DNA from: Siderastrea radians
Taxonomy: Eukaryota > Cnidaria > Anthozoa > Scleractinia > Rhizangiidae
DNA: 64,000 bases
Assembly (NCBI GenBank): GCA_964017195.1
Contig: OZ024895.1
Coordinates: 19,271,034-19,335,033 of the forward strand
Reading direction: 5' to 3'
Of this stretch, positions 1-11,256 are shown in pieces. Every line of letters begins with the position of its first letter. Positions within the stretch are counted from its first letter, which is position 1. The translations under genes and the position numbers were made by a program. The notes below the pieces were generated by a model. That model did no database searches and had not been told where the DNA came from. It saw only the letters and a list, made by a program, of their open reading frames with translations.

Positions 1-284
1 AGATTATAATTACCTGCCTTCCTGCAGGTAAGCCAGCCTCTCCTGGGTTTCCATGTGATCCCTATAAAGAACCAACAGCAACAAAAATAATAAATAATTA
101 ATTAATAAACATAAAATATAAAGCAGAAGGCAATGATTGTAAAGCTACTTGAAGAGACTCTGAAAAACATAATAATAATTATCACGATAATTTAAAATTA
201 CGCCATATAAGGTTAGTGACATTTTTCAATTCTACCAAAAGAAATTACTGCTCAAATTCATTAGCAAGGTCAGCCTTTACAATA
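1..284 (-). repeat. Duplicated exon-bearing block, copy A
   Basis: This block matches 16308-16593 closely, with scattered substitutions and small indels. The window begins inside it, so its left edge is unknown. On the minus strand it contains a 48-nt exon at 14-61, preceded by a pyrimidine-rich tract ending in AG and followed by GTAATT. The exon reads DHMETQERLAYLQEG in the only sensible phase. Two copies 16.3 kb apart suggest a local gene duplication, with the BEL element lying in between. The parent gene is not recognised. Confidence 0.6.
14..61 (-). CDS. Short internal coding exon, copy A
   Basis: This is a 48-nt minus-strand exon candidate with both splice signals: ...TTTATAG before it and GTAATT after it. 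It begins in phase 1 and encodes about 16 residues (DHMETQERLAYLQEG). The equivalent exon at 16321-16368 differs by one silent and one Ser/Gly change while keeping frame and splice sites, which supports it having been a real exon. The remaining exons of the gene would lie off the window to the left (upstream on this strand is to the right) or have been lost. No family is recognised. Confidence 0.4.
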
Positions 285-339
285 GTGCTCGAAAATTTAC
301 AAAGTCTACATATCAAGACACGAGTCGTCTTTGCAGAGA

Positions 340-374
340 GATAGATAGATAGCTAGATAGCTTAGATAGATAGC
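340..374. repeat. GATA-type microsatellite
   Basis: This is an interrupted run of GATA and TAGC tetranucleotides. It is followed by a TTTATT motif, so it could be the simple-repeat tail of a non-LTR element oriented on the minus strand. That reading is speculative because no coding part is visible next to it. Confidence 0.6.
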
Positions 375-894
375 TTTATTAAGAAGTAAAATCATTGCAG
401 CCCCCGGGCCAGCTGAAATGTGACCTACTTTACAGTGTAAATATCAAAAATATATATGAATATATGATAACTACTATAAAAAAGGTAAAATATAACCTAT
501 AATATAATACAAAGATAGATTGGCACATTTTCAGTTTGTGTACAATAAATTGTATCAGGATAAATGAGAAAACAATCCTTTTACTTGGCTGATGTAGCCT
601 TCAATTCTAAAGACAACTGCAGCATAAAAAGCCAATAAATTTAACTCGTAATTTTTCATGATCAGCTCCGATAGATTTCTTCTATCTAAAGAGGATCCAG
701 GAACGGGATATTGACCTCGGCAAGGACAAAACCACATACAAAACAGTCATGTCTTCATGTTTTCTTCGGTGACTATCCTAATAAGCCTCGATTCCATGCT
801 TGGCCGCTCTCTCGCCCCAGGTTAGCTGCCGTTTGTGAATTCGGTGTATTAAACATTTCAAATATTTCATTCAGACTCTTCGCTGAAACTCCCT

Positions 895-1393
895 TTATTC
901 CGAACTGTCTTCTTCATAGTCAATCACAGATGCAAGGACGACAACGTCGCTACTTTCATCAGCCTCAAGATCACTGTCCTCTTCACTAGATTGCCCTTCA
1001 CTCATTTCGGAAACACTGCCACGGTCATTTTCAGCCATGTCCTGTTTTAGAATATGTGCAAAAATTCTAGACATTTTCAAGTCTTTTTTCCCACTTGTTG
1101 ACAAGCGGTGATGGTTTAAGTACTTATCCAGTTTTCCCACAAGGAGTTTTTGAATACCACCTGACTTCACCAGATCTTTCCATTCATAATCATGGACATT
1201 ATTTTGTTGTATTTTTCTTCCGATTTGTGTCTGCTCGCTGTTGCGCGCTGATTGCGGAGACTTTTTCTAGGTTGGCAAGGTGATTTACACATTCTTGTAC
1301 TAAGCTGGCCTCAACGGAGAATTCAACTGAAAAGCTATCTACTTCAGGTTTACTTCTTAATTTTCCTTCATTCCATAAATGCTTGATGTTCAC
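895..1393 (-). pseudogene. Broken 3' gene fragment with SAP-like motif and acidic tail
   Basis: Two minus-strand reading frames abut with a frame change near 1190-1200. The downstream one (from about 1185 to 895) contains a stretch resembling a SAP DNA-binding motif: KLLVGKLDKYLNHH, then LSTSGKKDLKMSRI. It is followed by an acidic Ser/Glu/Asp-rich tail (SSEEDSDLEADESSD) and a TAA stop at 895-897. The upstream frame (1199-1393) is an uninformative helical segment. The arrangement looks like the C-terminal part of a DNA-binding or transposon-linked protein that has lost its frame. SAP motifs bind scaffold DNA or sit beside nuclease and transposase domains, so function cannot be assigned further. 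Another weak frame lies at 1390-1614. Confidence 0.4.
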
Positions 1394-1620
1394 CCGTGGT
1401 TGCCAGTCACCTGCAGCTCGAGCCTGACCATCCTTGTCTTTTGCCGTTTAAAAAACGCTTTTGTAGCGAAGTGGTTTCTCCTTGTCGGTGACAGATTGAG
1501 GAATCGCTGAAACCGGGAATGGTGTGATTTGCCTTCTGTTGAGACAATGATCGCATATTTTACCTCTATTTGCCAAACACGACTGGCAAACAAACTCCAT
1601 GAACAGTTTGCCAATTTTCT

Positions 1621-4600
1621 AGTGATGCTTTATGTATGTATTTTCGTAATGTAGTGCACACTAGGAACTGTCTTTTTTTGACTCACAGATTTCGCTGATT
1701 ATTTTTTGATGTATTCTTTATTGAAAAATGGTTGTAGATGTATTGCAAAGCGACACCTATTTCGAGTGGCAAGAGCAGAGAAGTCTAGGAAGCGTCGTAA
1801 AAGAGCAGCTCACAATAAATACAAGAGCAAGTCACGAAAGAATACTGGGCAATGCAAGAGAGTGATGGATCTTTATTCTACATTATGTGGAAATAAACAG
1901 GAACTCTGCCAGGCGAAATATGATACAGTAGGAGAAACCAAGAAAATCGAAGAGATAAAAACCACAGATTCAATCAAGATGGAAGAACCAGACATGTCAA
2001 ATAACAATTTTACAAAGTCTAAAGCCATTGTCTCATTACAATGCTCTACTTTTCGTGAGGGAGAATGGTTTTTTTTCGTGATTCACTAATTCCAAAGGTA
2101 GAAAAGACTCCGAAAAAAATGTTAAATACCGCTCAGTCTTGGAAGTGCTTCTGCACTCTAGGTCTGTCAACGATCACAATGTCGACACACCTCAGTGGAA
2201 GGGAAACAAAGCTGAGAAGGGGAAGACAGTTGTGATGACTGAACACTCGTCTCATATTTAGTGACAGAACTTCAGCTGTGTTAAATCGGACTTCTCATTA
2301 GGGGGAAATTTGGAAGTTTTTTATATACAGTTCTCAACAGTTTGTTTACTTTCCTCGAAAAAAACCGTTGAACAACTGGAACATGCTGGATATTTGTGCA
2401 TATACAGAAGAAAGGGGTGCCAAATTATCATTAATTAACACGTTTTACATACCACATCATTTTTTTCCTTGGAGAAATTTAAAACCCCTGTCAGTACATT
2501 TTTTTACCCAACCCGGTACTCCCTGTAAATAATGAACAGTCCCTGATCTCATACTTAATTTAGTGGCTTCGTGTATTGCACATGTACTAATACGTGTCAT
2601 AAATCCTATATTTTGATTGCGGACTTCTTTAATCAATTATTCACCAAATTTTATCCGCTGTCTAGACACTATTATTCACTGAAGAGGAGGTGAAGAGTGG
2701 TGGATATTTACAGAACTTGAAAGTAAGGGGGTAAATGTCTGGCACTGTTCCCCAAACTTGAAGTGAAAATTTTGTTTTAGTACACAAGTGAACAACCAGC
2801 CACGAAAGTCATTAATTGTTTGATGAAAGGGCAAAGGCACATAGGGAAACCACTTCTATGATGAGAGGTGACTAGCAAATACTATACCAAGTTAAACTAA
2901 ATTGAATCACAGCCTATAGAAAACACTACTGAACACTAAAATACTTGAACTACTTAAAAATATTATGATCCTGTTTACTTGACGAATTGAGGTTTATTTT
3001 ATATACTTTACCCACCTCACTGTCAGCTTGGGCAGCAGCACTTAAACTCTTTCCCTGATAACAAAAATTAAAAGTTAGAGTTAATATTTAATTTTCAATT
3101 TCATTTTAAAAAAAAATTCATAATGGTGCATGGACATTAATTAGTGAAGAGTAACAAATTACAACTTTCAACTCGAAGCAGAAACATAACAAATGGTTAT
3201 AATAAAACTGTGACGAGGAGTATAGAAAAAGCTTAAAGAAAGAAAAAAGAAAGTTTAAAAGCTTGGCTCTGTAGGCAGCGTCCCTAAAACTTGCCAGCAG
3301 TAAATTACCTTTGACCTTCTATGAGACACCACTTGCCATTCACCTTCTTCAGGAGCATTCTGTCAAAGAAAATCAACATGATGTTTACGTATTTTGTGAC
3401 CTGCAATCTAAAATTTATTTTCAGCTTTCTCTACAAGTTCTCGACTCCGCCTTTTTACTAACAGAACATAAGGACTGTATAATCAGGAATTTGACCTCAA
3501 GGTCCACGGAGGTAGTTGAAAATCCATGCAAATAAGATGAACACACCTACTACAGTCAATGTACATTCACGAATCCATATATTATTATTATTAAGCGGCC
3601 GTCGCCATATCGGTTTATAAAATGGACACGGTCTTCTTGATGGTCAGTTGGCTTAACATACGAACAAAGTGCTGTAAAGCTTGTGGTATGGGTACTCAAG
3701 AGTGGTACTGTCTTATATAAGATGGATGTGCATATTAGTCTGCTGAACGTTACCTTCGCGTGTTCTTGTCTTTTAATTTCCAGTATTTAAGATATGAACG
3801 GCAAAGGGTTGTTAAGTCTGGGGTTTCTGTATTTGTCTTGTAAAACGCATGCGCAACTGAGTAAAGCAGCTTAGAGGATTGAATGCGAAATTGGCTGTGT
3901 TGTCTGATCTAGTTAGTGGTTATGGGAAAATTTTTTTAGCGCAGGAGTTTTGTTATGGGGATTGACATTTTGAGGGATGTAAAAATTGGGGAATGGAAGG
4001 ATTTGTGAATGTGAGGAGCATATCACGCTTCTGTGAATGGGATTTGCTTTGAAAGTTGCGTTTTGTATAGCAGTGGTGTAATATTGTGCTGCGTGAGAGG
4101 CAGTTTCCCTTGGCGTTTTAGGGGGGGACAATTTCCGAAGTGGATTGTAAGTTTTCTCATTAGGTAACCTGTATTTCGCAGAGGAGAGAAACGACAGCTG
4201 TGTTTGTAGCTTATTAGCGCGGTAAGGAACGGTGGCTTAAGAAAGCGATAAGAAAGATAAGCTGAGTCATCAGAGTTTAAACATTACGTCATCCAGTAAC
4301 GCTATAGTCAAAATACTGTGTCACACAATCACACTTTTCATCGCGCCGGTTTGTCGTCGTAGCCATCGTAGTAGCAGCAGTAGTAGTAGAGTTAAAACTG
4401 ATCTTAATGCCATGACATAATTGTAATGAGCTGGGTATAGCCCAAAAATAAAGTCAAAAGGTGACATATTTAACTTCAGGCCTCAACAAAAATAGTGTTT
4501 ATTGCCTACTGTAAATGTCAGAGTGATCTTAATAACTTCTTAATAAATTCTATCACACCACTGACTAAATTTAAAATGTCAATTGGCTTCTGTATAAGTG

Positions 4601-4631
4601 TCTTACAGTTCTATAGAGGATCTCCCATACC
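1621..4631. other. Intergenic, no supported gene
   Basis: The stretch is AT-rich with no recognisable protein. The longest frame is 1706-2089 on the plus strand (127 codons, Lys/Arg-rich N-terminus with clustered basic residues). It has no splice context or family match I can see, and I treat it as chance. A short trinucleotide run (TAG/CAG type) lies near 4368-4392. Confidence 0.5.
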
Positions 4632-4809
4632 TTAACTTAGAAATCGCACATTTTCTCTTCTAGTTTTCACCGCAAGTGCTGTAAATAGTCGGACTAGCCT
4701 GATTCTAATAAACGAGTTAAATCTTGCTGACCGCCTAGTACTTCACTGTGGTTGACCTGGCGAACTCCAGTGCCTACCGCCACGCGTCTACGACACTGGG
4801 AACGCGACA
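4632..4809 (+). repeat. Truncated 5' LTR (3' part only)
   Basis: 178 bp match 14376-14553 with two substitutions. It ends in CGCGACA, as does the 3' LTR. AATAAA lies at 4707-4712. The 5' 368 bp present in the other LTR are absent; sequence left of 4632 is unrelated. The U3 promoter is therefore missing from the 5' LTR. Confidence 0.92.
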
Positions 4810-4883
4810 GTGAAAAGTCTGATGACAAGTAAAAGTACAGTCTGAGGTAAGCCGTATCGTACTGTACAATAAGATCGCCGATC

Positions 4884-6758
4884 ATGAGTGGCCAAGGAGT
4901 TCAGAAGCCAAACAAAGGAGAAGCCCCAGAACACCAAGAGATAACTGATCGCGATCCCGATAAGAGAACTAGAACTTTAAGTAGGAAAGCTTTGGAGAAC
5001 GCTATCCAGGAGAGGCAACGTGAGTTACATTCTCTCCACAAGTCGCTAAAAGATGTAATGTGATCCGCCGAACAGCTAAACGAAGGATCGGATTATCACG
5101 ATGTTTTGCGTGACCTTGTTGACAAATCAGGGGAGTTCAAAATAAAATTAGAAGAATTAAGGAGTCTCTACACGCAAGACAAAGAAAAACAAATTGGGGA
5201 TCAAGAAGCCACCGTAGCTAGCGAGAGCCTAACTCTCGATCAAGCCTACTTACTTATAGACAAAATAAAGAGTAGACAATCCAACAAATTGTTGGAGACG
5301 AGATTGCGTGTTTCTCATCACTAGCGCCAAAGCAACGGATCAAACGCGTTGACACACGCATCTACCACGAGCAGCGCAGCTAGGATGAAGGTTCTCGCAG
5401 AAGTGGCAGCAGCACGAGAAAGCGCACAATACGAAAAACTTATCGCAGAAAAGGAGCACGAATGCAAGCAACGCGAAGCAGAGATTGAACGAAAACGCGA
5501 GGAAGAGCGCGCACAATACGAAAGACTTATCGCAGAAAAGGAGCACGAACGTAAGCAACGCGAAGCGGAGATTGAGTGAGAACGCGAGGAAGAGCGCGCG
5601 CAACACGAAAAAGAACTTGCGATACTCGCGGCCAACAAAAAAGTCGCAATTGCGGACGCTAAACTTAAAGCCATTCAGGACACTGTAGATGAAGAGGAGA
5701 TCGATGAAGAGCTAGATTTAAAGGAGATCCCAAACGCTAAAAGCGAAGAGAGAACGTTTGCTTGGGTTCACTCGCCCGCACACCAGGAAATCCCCCTAGA
5801 GAGAACCGACATTACGCATCGGAACACTCCACTCAAAGGAATGTCCGAAGTTCCAGCCGGGAATCCGCGCGCGACCGCGAACCAGCGGGAGACTGCAAAC
5901 ACCAAACACTCGTTTAGCCAGCCCTTTGTCACCTCAACCCCAATAAACTTAACCGGAAGTCATTTATTAGAGACATTAACGTCAGTAAACCAGCAAATAG
6001 TTGCCGGACTCGCGAGACAAAACCTGCCTAAATGCCACCCAGACATTTTCAGGGGAGACCCCATGCTTTTTCACCCATGGAAAACAGTGTTTAAAGCGAT
6101 GATAAGGGATGTCAACGTGTCCCCTGTCCAGGAAATTAATTACCTGTGAAGTTTTACTAGCGGTGAGCCTCAAAAACTTGTTGACAGTTATCGTAAAAGG
6201 AAACATTATGACCCTAGCGCGCTATTGAAGAATCTTTGGGAGGAGTTAGAAAGGCGTTTTGGCAGCGCAGCAACAATTACCAATGCATTACTGGAGCAAA
6301 TGCACGCGCTCGCCGCATTTAGAGAAAGCGAAAATGACAAGCTGCAAGTATTTGCTGACCTTTGCGCCGACGTAGACAGCCAAATATCCTGCCTGCCTGG
6401 TCTCGCGTGCCTTAATTTCCCGAATGCAATACAGCCAATCGCAGCGAGGCTACCACCGTCGCTTCGCGTCAATTGGGAGAAAGAGATAGCTAAGTACTCG
6501 GAGAAGAATGGAGACACTTACCCTGGCTTTCACGTATTCTCTAACGTCATCCAAAAACATGCCAGGATAAAAAACAACCCAAACATTAATATGGGAGCCA
6601 AACTAGCCACATCTATGATCCCAACGCCGAGTCGCGGAGGACAGAACAGAAGGGCGCTTAAAACAAACGCCGACCCCAATGGCGCGAACGCCCCAACGAA
6701 GGAGGGAAAAAAGAGACAAAGCAATGCCCATTCCACGGCCGAGAAGGGCACAGCCTAG
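4884..6758 (+). pseudogene. BEL/Pao gag with four in-frame stops
   Basis: The reading frame starts at the ATG at 4884, 75 nt after the LTR, and stays in one frame to a TAG at 6756. Stops interrupt it at 5061 (TGA), 5322 (TAG), 5577 (TGA) and 6147 (TGA). The N-terminal third is polar. From about residue 156 to 235 it is a Glu/Arg/Lys/Gln coiled-coil built of two near-identical repeats (EKEHE, REEERAQYE). The middle part has the helical character of a Gag capsid. The stop at 5577 lies where the preceding repeat has an arginine, so a CGA to TGA change is the simplest cause. Gag would form the retrotransposon particle; this copy cannot make a full-length protein without suppression. The CCHC knuckles lie after the frame change, in the pol frame. 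Confidence 0.85.
6707..6750 (+). promoter_or_regulatory. Candidate -1 frameshift signal between gag and pol
   Basis: In the gag frame, positions 6707-6713 read A AAA AAG, a canonical -1 slippery heptamer in the correct register. After an 11-nt spacer, TGCCC (6725-6729) can pair with GGGCA (6746-6750), extended by TTC with GAA, giving an 8-bp stem with one bulged A. A -1 shift here passes from gag into the frame holding the zinc knuckles and all of pol. A simple one-base indel in the A-run is the alternative. Confidence 0.4.
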
Positions 6759-9087
6759 AAGAGTGCAAGACTTTCGGTGCTAAAACGTTTGAGGAGAAAA
6801 CTGAATGGATCCTTCAGGCCGGACTCTGCTATCGCTGTTTGTCCGAAGGTCACAGAGCCAAGGACTGCAAACAAACGATTCAGTGCAGCATATGCAAAGA
6901 CAGACGTCACACCGCTCTCCTTCATAGAGAGAGACCACAGAAACCTCAAGGTAGAGAAACAGTGGATACGAAATGCACATCTCTGTGTGGAGCTATGGAG
7001 GGCGGCGTGTCATGCAGCAAGTTGGTACTGGTTGATGTGGTCAACAAGGAGGATCCGAATAGCGTTTACCGAGTTTACGCGATCGTTGACGAACAAAGTA
7101 ACTCGTCGCTGATCTGCAGCAAGCTTGCTGATAAATTAGGAGCTGTCGGCCCGGAGGAGAAGTACTACCTCACTACATGCAGTGGTGAAAAGGAGGCAAA
7201 GTATGGACGGCGCGTGACGGGTGTGATCTTGAAATCCTTGAGTGGAGCAAAGTCAGAACTACCTACTCTTATTGAGTGTGATAATATCCCTCGCGATAAA
7301 CGGGAGATTCCGACACCGGAGATGGCTAAGAGATTCCCTCACCTTTGGGACATCACAAACGAAATCCCACCCCTTGATCGAAACGCTGAAATTCACCTCC
7401 TTATCGGATGAGACGCCCCGGAGTTGCTGAAAGTTAGAGAGTTCAGGAACGGACCGAAAGGAGCCCCTTGGGCACAGAAGCTCTCATTAGGCTGGACGAT
7501 CATCGGACAAATGTGCCTAGACTTCGCCGGAGGCCCTATGCACGTGCGCGCCTGTCGTACCAGTCTCCTCGTGGCCGATTCTTGGGAGAAATCAACGGAG
7601 AAAAAACATTATGAATTTGTGCCGTGCCCCAACCGATTTAGAGTGAAAGAGAGTTTTCTGGAGAAAAAGCAAAACCTAACGGACGATGTGTTCATTACGA
7701 GTCGCGAAGATAATGAAGTGAGTCTGTCTTGCGAAGACCGATAGTTCTTACAAATCATGGAGACTGAAATACACAAAAACGGAGAAGGTAATTGGCAGAT
7801 GCCGCTCCCCTTTCACCGCAAGGATCCCAAAATGCCTAACAACCGGAGCCAAGTACTTAACCGCTTAAACGGCCTCATTCGCACCCTAAAAAGAAAGCCA
7901 CAGAAGGCAAAAGATTACGTGGAATTCATGCAGAAGATTATTGAAAAGGGCCATGCCTCTCCAGTGCCAACAAAAGAGCTAACAAAGTCTCAATCTGGCA
8001 AAGTGTGGTATCTTCCGCACTTCGGAGTTTATCACCCTAAGAAGCCAACGCAAATAAGAGTGGTGTTCGACTCATCAGCTGAACATGGTGGTGTATCGCT
8101 CAACAGAGAGCTACTATCAGGACCGGACCTCATGAACAGTCTTTTGGGAGTACTAATCCGTTTCAGGAGGGAGACAACAGCTGTCATGTGTGACATTGAG
8201 CAGATGTTTCATTCCTTTCATGTCGATCCAACGCACAGAGATTTCTTACGTTTCCTCTGGTACGAAGACAACACACCTGGAAAGCAGATAATCGAGCATC
8301 GAATGAACGTTCACCTCTTTGGTAACGGACCAAGCCCAGTGGTAGCTACGTTTGGCTTAAGAAAGACTGCAGCTGACGGCGAGGAGGAGTTTGGAGAGGA
8401 GGCCGCCGAATTCGTACACTGCAATTTCTATGTTGACGATGGCCTAGCATCACGGCCCACTGCCCAGCAAGCAATCGATCTTGTCACCTCGACTCAAGCG
8501 ATGTTAGCGACTGCCAACCTAAGGCTTCACAAGGTAATGTCTAACACAGTCGAGGTGATGGAGGCCTTCCCAACCGAAGATAGGGGTAAAGGAATACGCG
8601 ATCTGGATCTTGGCCACGACAGCCTGCCCGCACAGTGCTCCCTCGGAGTCTATTGGAACCTTGAGGAAGACACTTTCACCGTCAAGGTCTGCCTTCCCGA
8701 CAAACCTTTCACGGGAAGAGGAGTACTATCAGTGGTCAACTCGAAATACGATCCATTAGGCCTGGCAGTACCAGTACTTTTGGAAGGGAAATTATTGCTG
8801 CAACAGCTAGTTCTTATGGGAAAGAAGAACAATAATGATACCCCTCTAGGATGGGACGATCCCCTACCAGACACACTACTGTCGCAGTAGCAACGATGGA
8901 GAAACTCGTTACCGCATTTGGAGAAAGTTTCAGTCCCCCGCTGTTACCACCCCGCTGATTTCGGCGAAATCGTCCGAAGGGAGATTCATGCGTTTTCAGA
9001 CGCTAGCAAGGATGCAATAGGAGCTTCGGTATACCTGCGCCTATTTAACGAGAAGGAAGAAATCTGCACAGCCTTACTCTTCGGACA
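6714..9087 (+). pseudogene. BEL/Pao pol, first part: zinc knuckle, protease, RT, RNase H start
   Basis: This section is in one frame, broken by stops at 7409 (TGA), 7742 (TAG) and 8888 (TAG). Domains in order: a CCHC zinc knuckle at 6827-6868 (CYRCLSEGHRAKDC) and a second Cys/His cluster to about 6930; a retroviral-type aspartic protease around 7080-7120 (AIVDEQSNSSLI, with the DxS core); reverse transcriptase from about 7990, with its first catalytic Asp at 8192 (CDIEQMF) and the YVDDG box at 8429; then the start of RNase H (HAFSDASKDAIGA, Asp at 8999). The RNase H frame is cut at 9093/9094 by the Penelope-like insertion. The protein would copy the element RNA into DNA in the particle. The stop at 7409 falls in IG*DAPELL, where an arginine fits (CGA to TGA). 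Confidence 0.93.
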
Positions 9088-9093
9088 GTCTAA
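9088..9093 (+). repeat. Target-site duplication GTCTAA, left copy
   Basis: GTCTAA directly precedes the left end of the Penelope-like insertion and recurs at 11858-11863 directly after its right end. Removing the insertion and one copy rejoins the RNase H frame (QS-KVAP) exactly. Confidence 0.9.
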
Positions 9094-9704
9094 TATGGCG
9101 CGTTATCAGGGTCAAAATTCAACGTACAAACTTTTTCCAGTTTGAGTTTCGAAACAGTCTTTTTGCGTACAATTACTTTCTAATTGCAGCTCTTTTTCCA
9201 GTTTGAATTTCGAAACAAGTCTTTTCGCTTACAATTACTTTTTAATTGCAGCTCTTACTGCATGCTTAATTGTGAATGAAGTTTATCTTGGCATTACCTG
9301 CTAAAAAGTACTTCTTTTTGCGCGTTTGTTGAGGTGAATAGAGTATCACTACATTAAAAAATTACTTGTGAAATGTTTGTCTGTGTGATGTTTGCGAGCC
9401 ATCCTACGATAGTCGTTCACATTCTCTTGATAAGGCAGATAAGACTCTGTTTACAGTGCATCACCGGCGCCATACGTCTTGCTCCGGTGCGATCGAAATC
9501 GCGCTGACTTTGCCGATTTCCGGTTTATCAACATACAATTACTTTTGACAAATTTTCTGCGATAAGTCTTCCTCGACAAATTTTCTGCGAAAAATCAACC
9601 AGGCGTTCCAATGGACAGACCACGTGCTTTGAGGAAGTCACGTGATTCAGTCTCCCATGATGCGCTTCAATCCTAAATTGTCACACAATTTTGTCACACC
9701 ATTT
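9094..9704. repeat. Left inverted arm of the Penelope-like insertion
   Basis: It is an inverted match to 11257-11857, with point differences and one diverged patch near 9415-9455. It contains a tandem pair of ~62-bp units (about 9126-9248) beginning CTTTTTCCAGTTTGA. The innermost ~60 bp are shared with the end of the reverse transcriptase reading frame. Confidence 0.9.
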
Positions 9705-10599
9705 AGAGATTTCTCCGTGTCGTCAATGTATCTTTCCCACTCAAGTGGTTTAGTATTGCTTTGGCTAATTATTTCCGTCTCAACCGAAGACATAAAGATG
9801 TTTGCGAAAGCGATTGCCATCTTTGTGCCCATTGCGGTTCCGGGTATTTGGATAGAGTTCTTATCGTTGAATTCAAATGAATTTTCTTGAAGGATAAGCC
9901 TTAGAATTTCTCCGAGGGATTGGGTGGGGATGGGGGTGTTGTCCCCGTAGAAATTCTCGTATGCTCTGCATACTGTGTTTATTCCCTCCTCCTGTGGGAT
10001 ATTTGTGTATAGGCTGGTAATTCTGTAACGTCTAGAGAGACTAGAAATGTCCCCTCTGGAAGGGTTGTCCTTTCTATGAAATTTACAAAGTCAGTCGTAT
10101 CCTTAAGATGTGACTTTTGTGACTCAGCTATAGACTGAAGTATGCTGTCAACAAATGCTGATATTTGTTCGGTGGGTCCATCATTTCCTGTCACAATAGG
10201 CCGACCATCAGGTGTTGGTTTGTGAATCTTTGTGAGAGTGCAGAAAACGGGTACTCTTGGTGGGTTGGGAGTCTGTGATAACCATTTGACAGTCATTTCG
10301 TCAATGTAATTTCCCTGATAGAGTTCTTCGGTTATTTGTTTAACTTTTTGGGAAATTGCTTCTACCATCGGTTCTTCAAGGGGTGTATAGTTGTTTCTGT
10401 CGTCTAGTAGGATCTGACCCTTCTGTGTTTTATCTCGTTTGTTCATAATGACTATGGTAGTGCCTTTATCCGCTTTCTTGACGTTTATTTCAGAGTAATT
10501 TTTTAGCTTTGTAAAAGCTTTTCTTTCGTTAAGCGGTAAGTTGTTTCCTGTACATATTGGCATATTTGAACACGCAGTCAATGGAATTGCTGACCGCAA
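9647..10599 (-). pseudogene. Penelope-like reverse transcriptase, frameshifted and truncated
   Basis: Two minus-strand frames (10599-9979 and 9832-9647, the second open further upstream) join by a one-step frame change near 10010-10030. Penelope-type RT landmarks are visible: KADKGTTIVIMNKRDK, TKIHKP, DGRPIVTGNDGPTEQIS, KDTTDFVNFI, FLVSLDVT, then in the shifted frame LYTNIPQEEGI, AMGTKMAIAFANIFM and the catalytic box YIDD at 9719-9730. After YIDDT the usual RT tail and GIY-YIG endonuclease are missing. The frame instead runs into the terminal arm and stops at 9647. The enzyme would prime reverse transcription of the element; this copy is inactive. Confidence 0.88.
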
Positions 10600-11256
10600 C
10601 AGGAGGAAAGATATCTAGCTCCTAGACACGAAACTCACAGTTTCAAGAGGAGTTAGTCACACATATTTGACTGAAGCCGAGTTCAGCCATCTATTACACG
10701 TTGCATAGCTCTAAAGAAGTTACAACTTCAATTTCTTGACGAGATGGGTCTATAGATCAAACTCCGTGGTGCGAAACCCTACATCCTGCAACAGAGTTTT
10801 TAAGATAAATTATATTAGCCGGGCCCGGCACTACAAACAAAGAAACTCGTCAAGTTGCAGATAATATTTTGGATCCTTTATTGTCAGAAATTTAAGCATT
10901 AAAGGCTGAAAAACCTATCAAGTCTGTAAACGAGCCAAATTCAACAATCTAATATGCCAAGAGCGACATTAAAAGTCGCTTTACAGACGATCAAAGGTCA
11001 AATACCACAAACAGGCGTAGAGCCGTAGGCGTCCATCATACAAATAGCAGACATGACCTTTATACAGTAACAGTTCTTAAAATGCGACGCCTTAATTTTC
11101 ACGGCTCTATTCAGTCTCCATTTAAAAATCCTCCAGACTTAACCCACTACAAAAATAAAAGAAGCTAAATTGGTCGAAAGGCCGAGTGATCTAAGGCGCG
11201 GCTTATAAAGACGTGAAGTAGGAGTCGTGCAGGCCTTCCCACACCTTTTTATATCT
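10600..11256. other. Non-coding interior of the Penelope-like insertion
   Basis: This holds the sequence upstream of the RT frame, up to the right arm. No open frame is convincing. It would include the 5' untranslated region of the minus-strand copy. I looked for a hammerhead core (CTGANGA with GAAA) and did not find a clear one. Confidence 0.5.

Noticed and set aside
1706..2089. 127-codon basic frame as a gene
   Set aside because: It has no recognisable domain, no splice context and a low-complexity end.
4810..4883. Primer-binding site of the BEL element
   Set aside because: The sequence after the LTR shows no tRNA 3'-end complement that I can name with confidence.
5321..5674. Minus-strand Ser/Cys/Ala-rich frames opposite gag
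   Set aside because: They are antisense shadows of the gag coiled-coil repeats.
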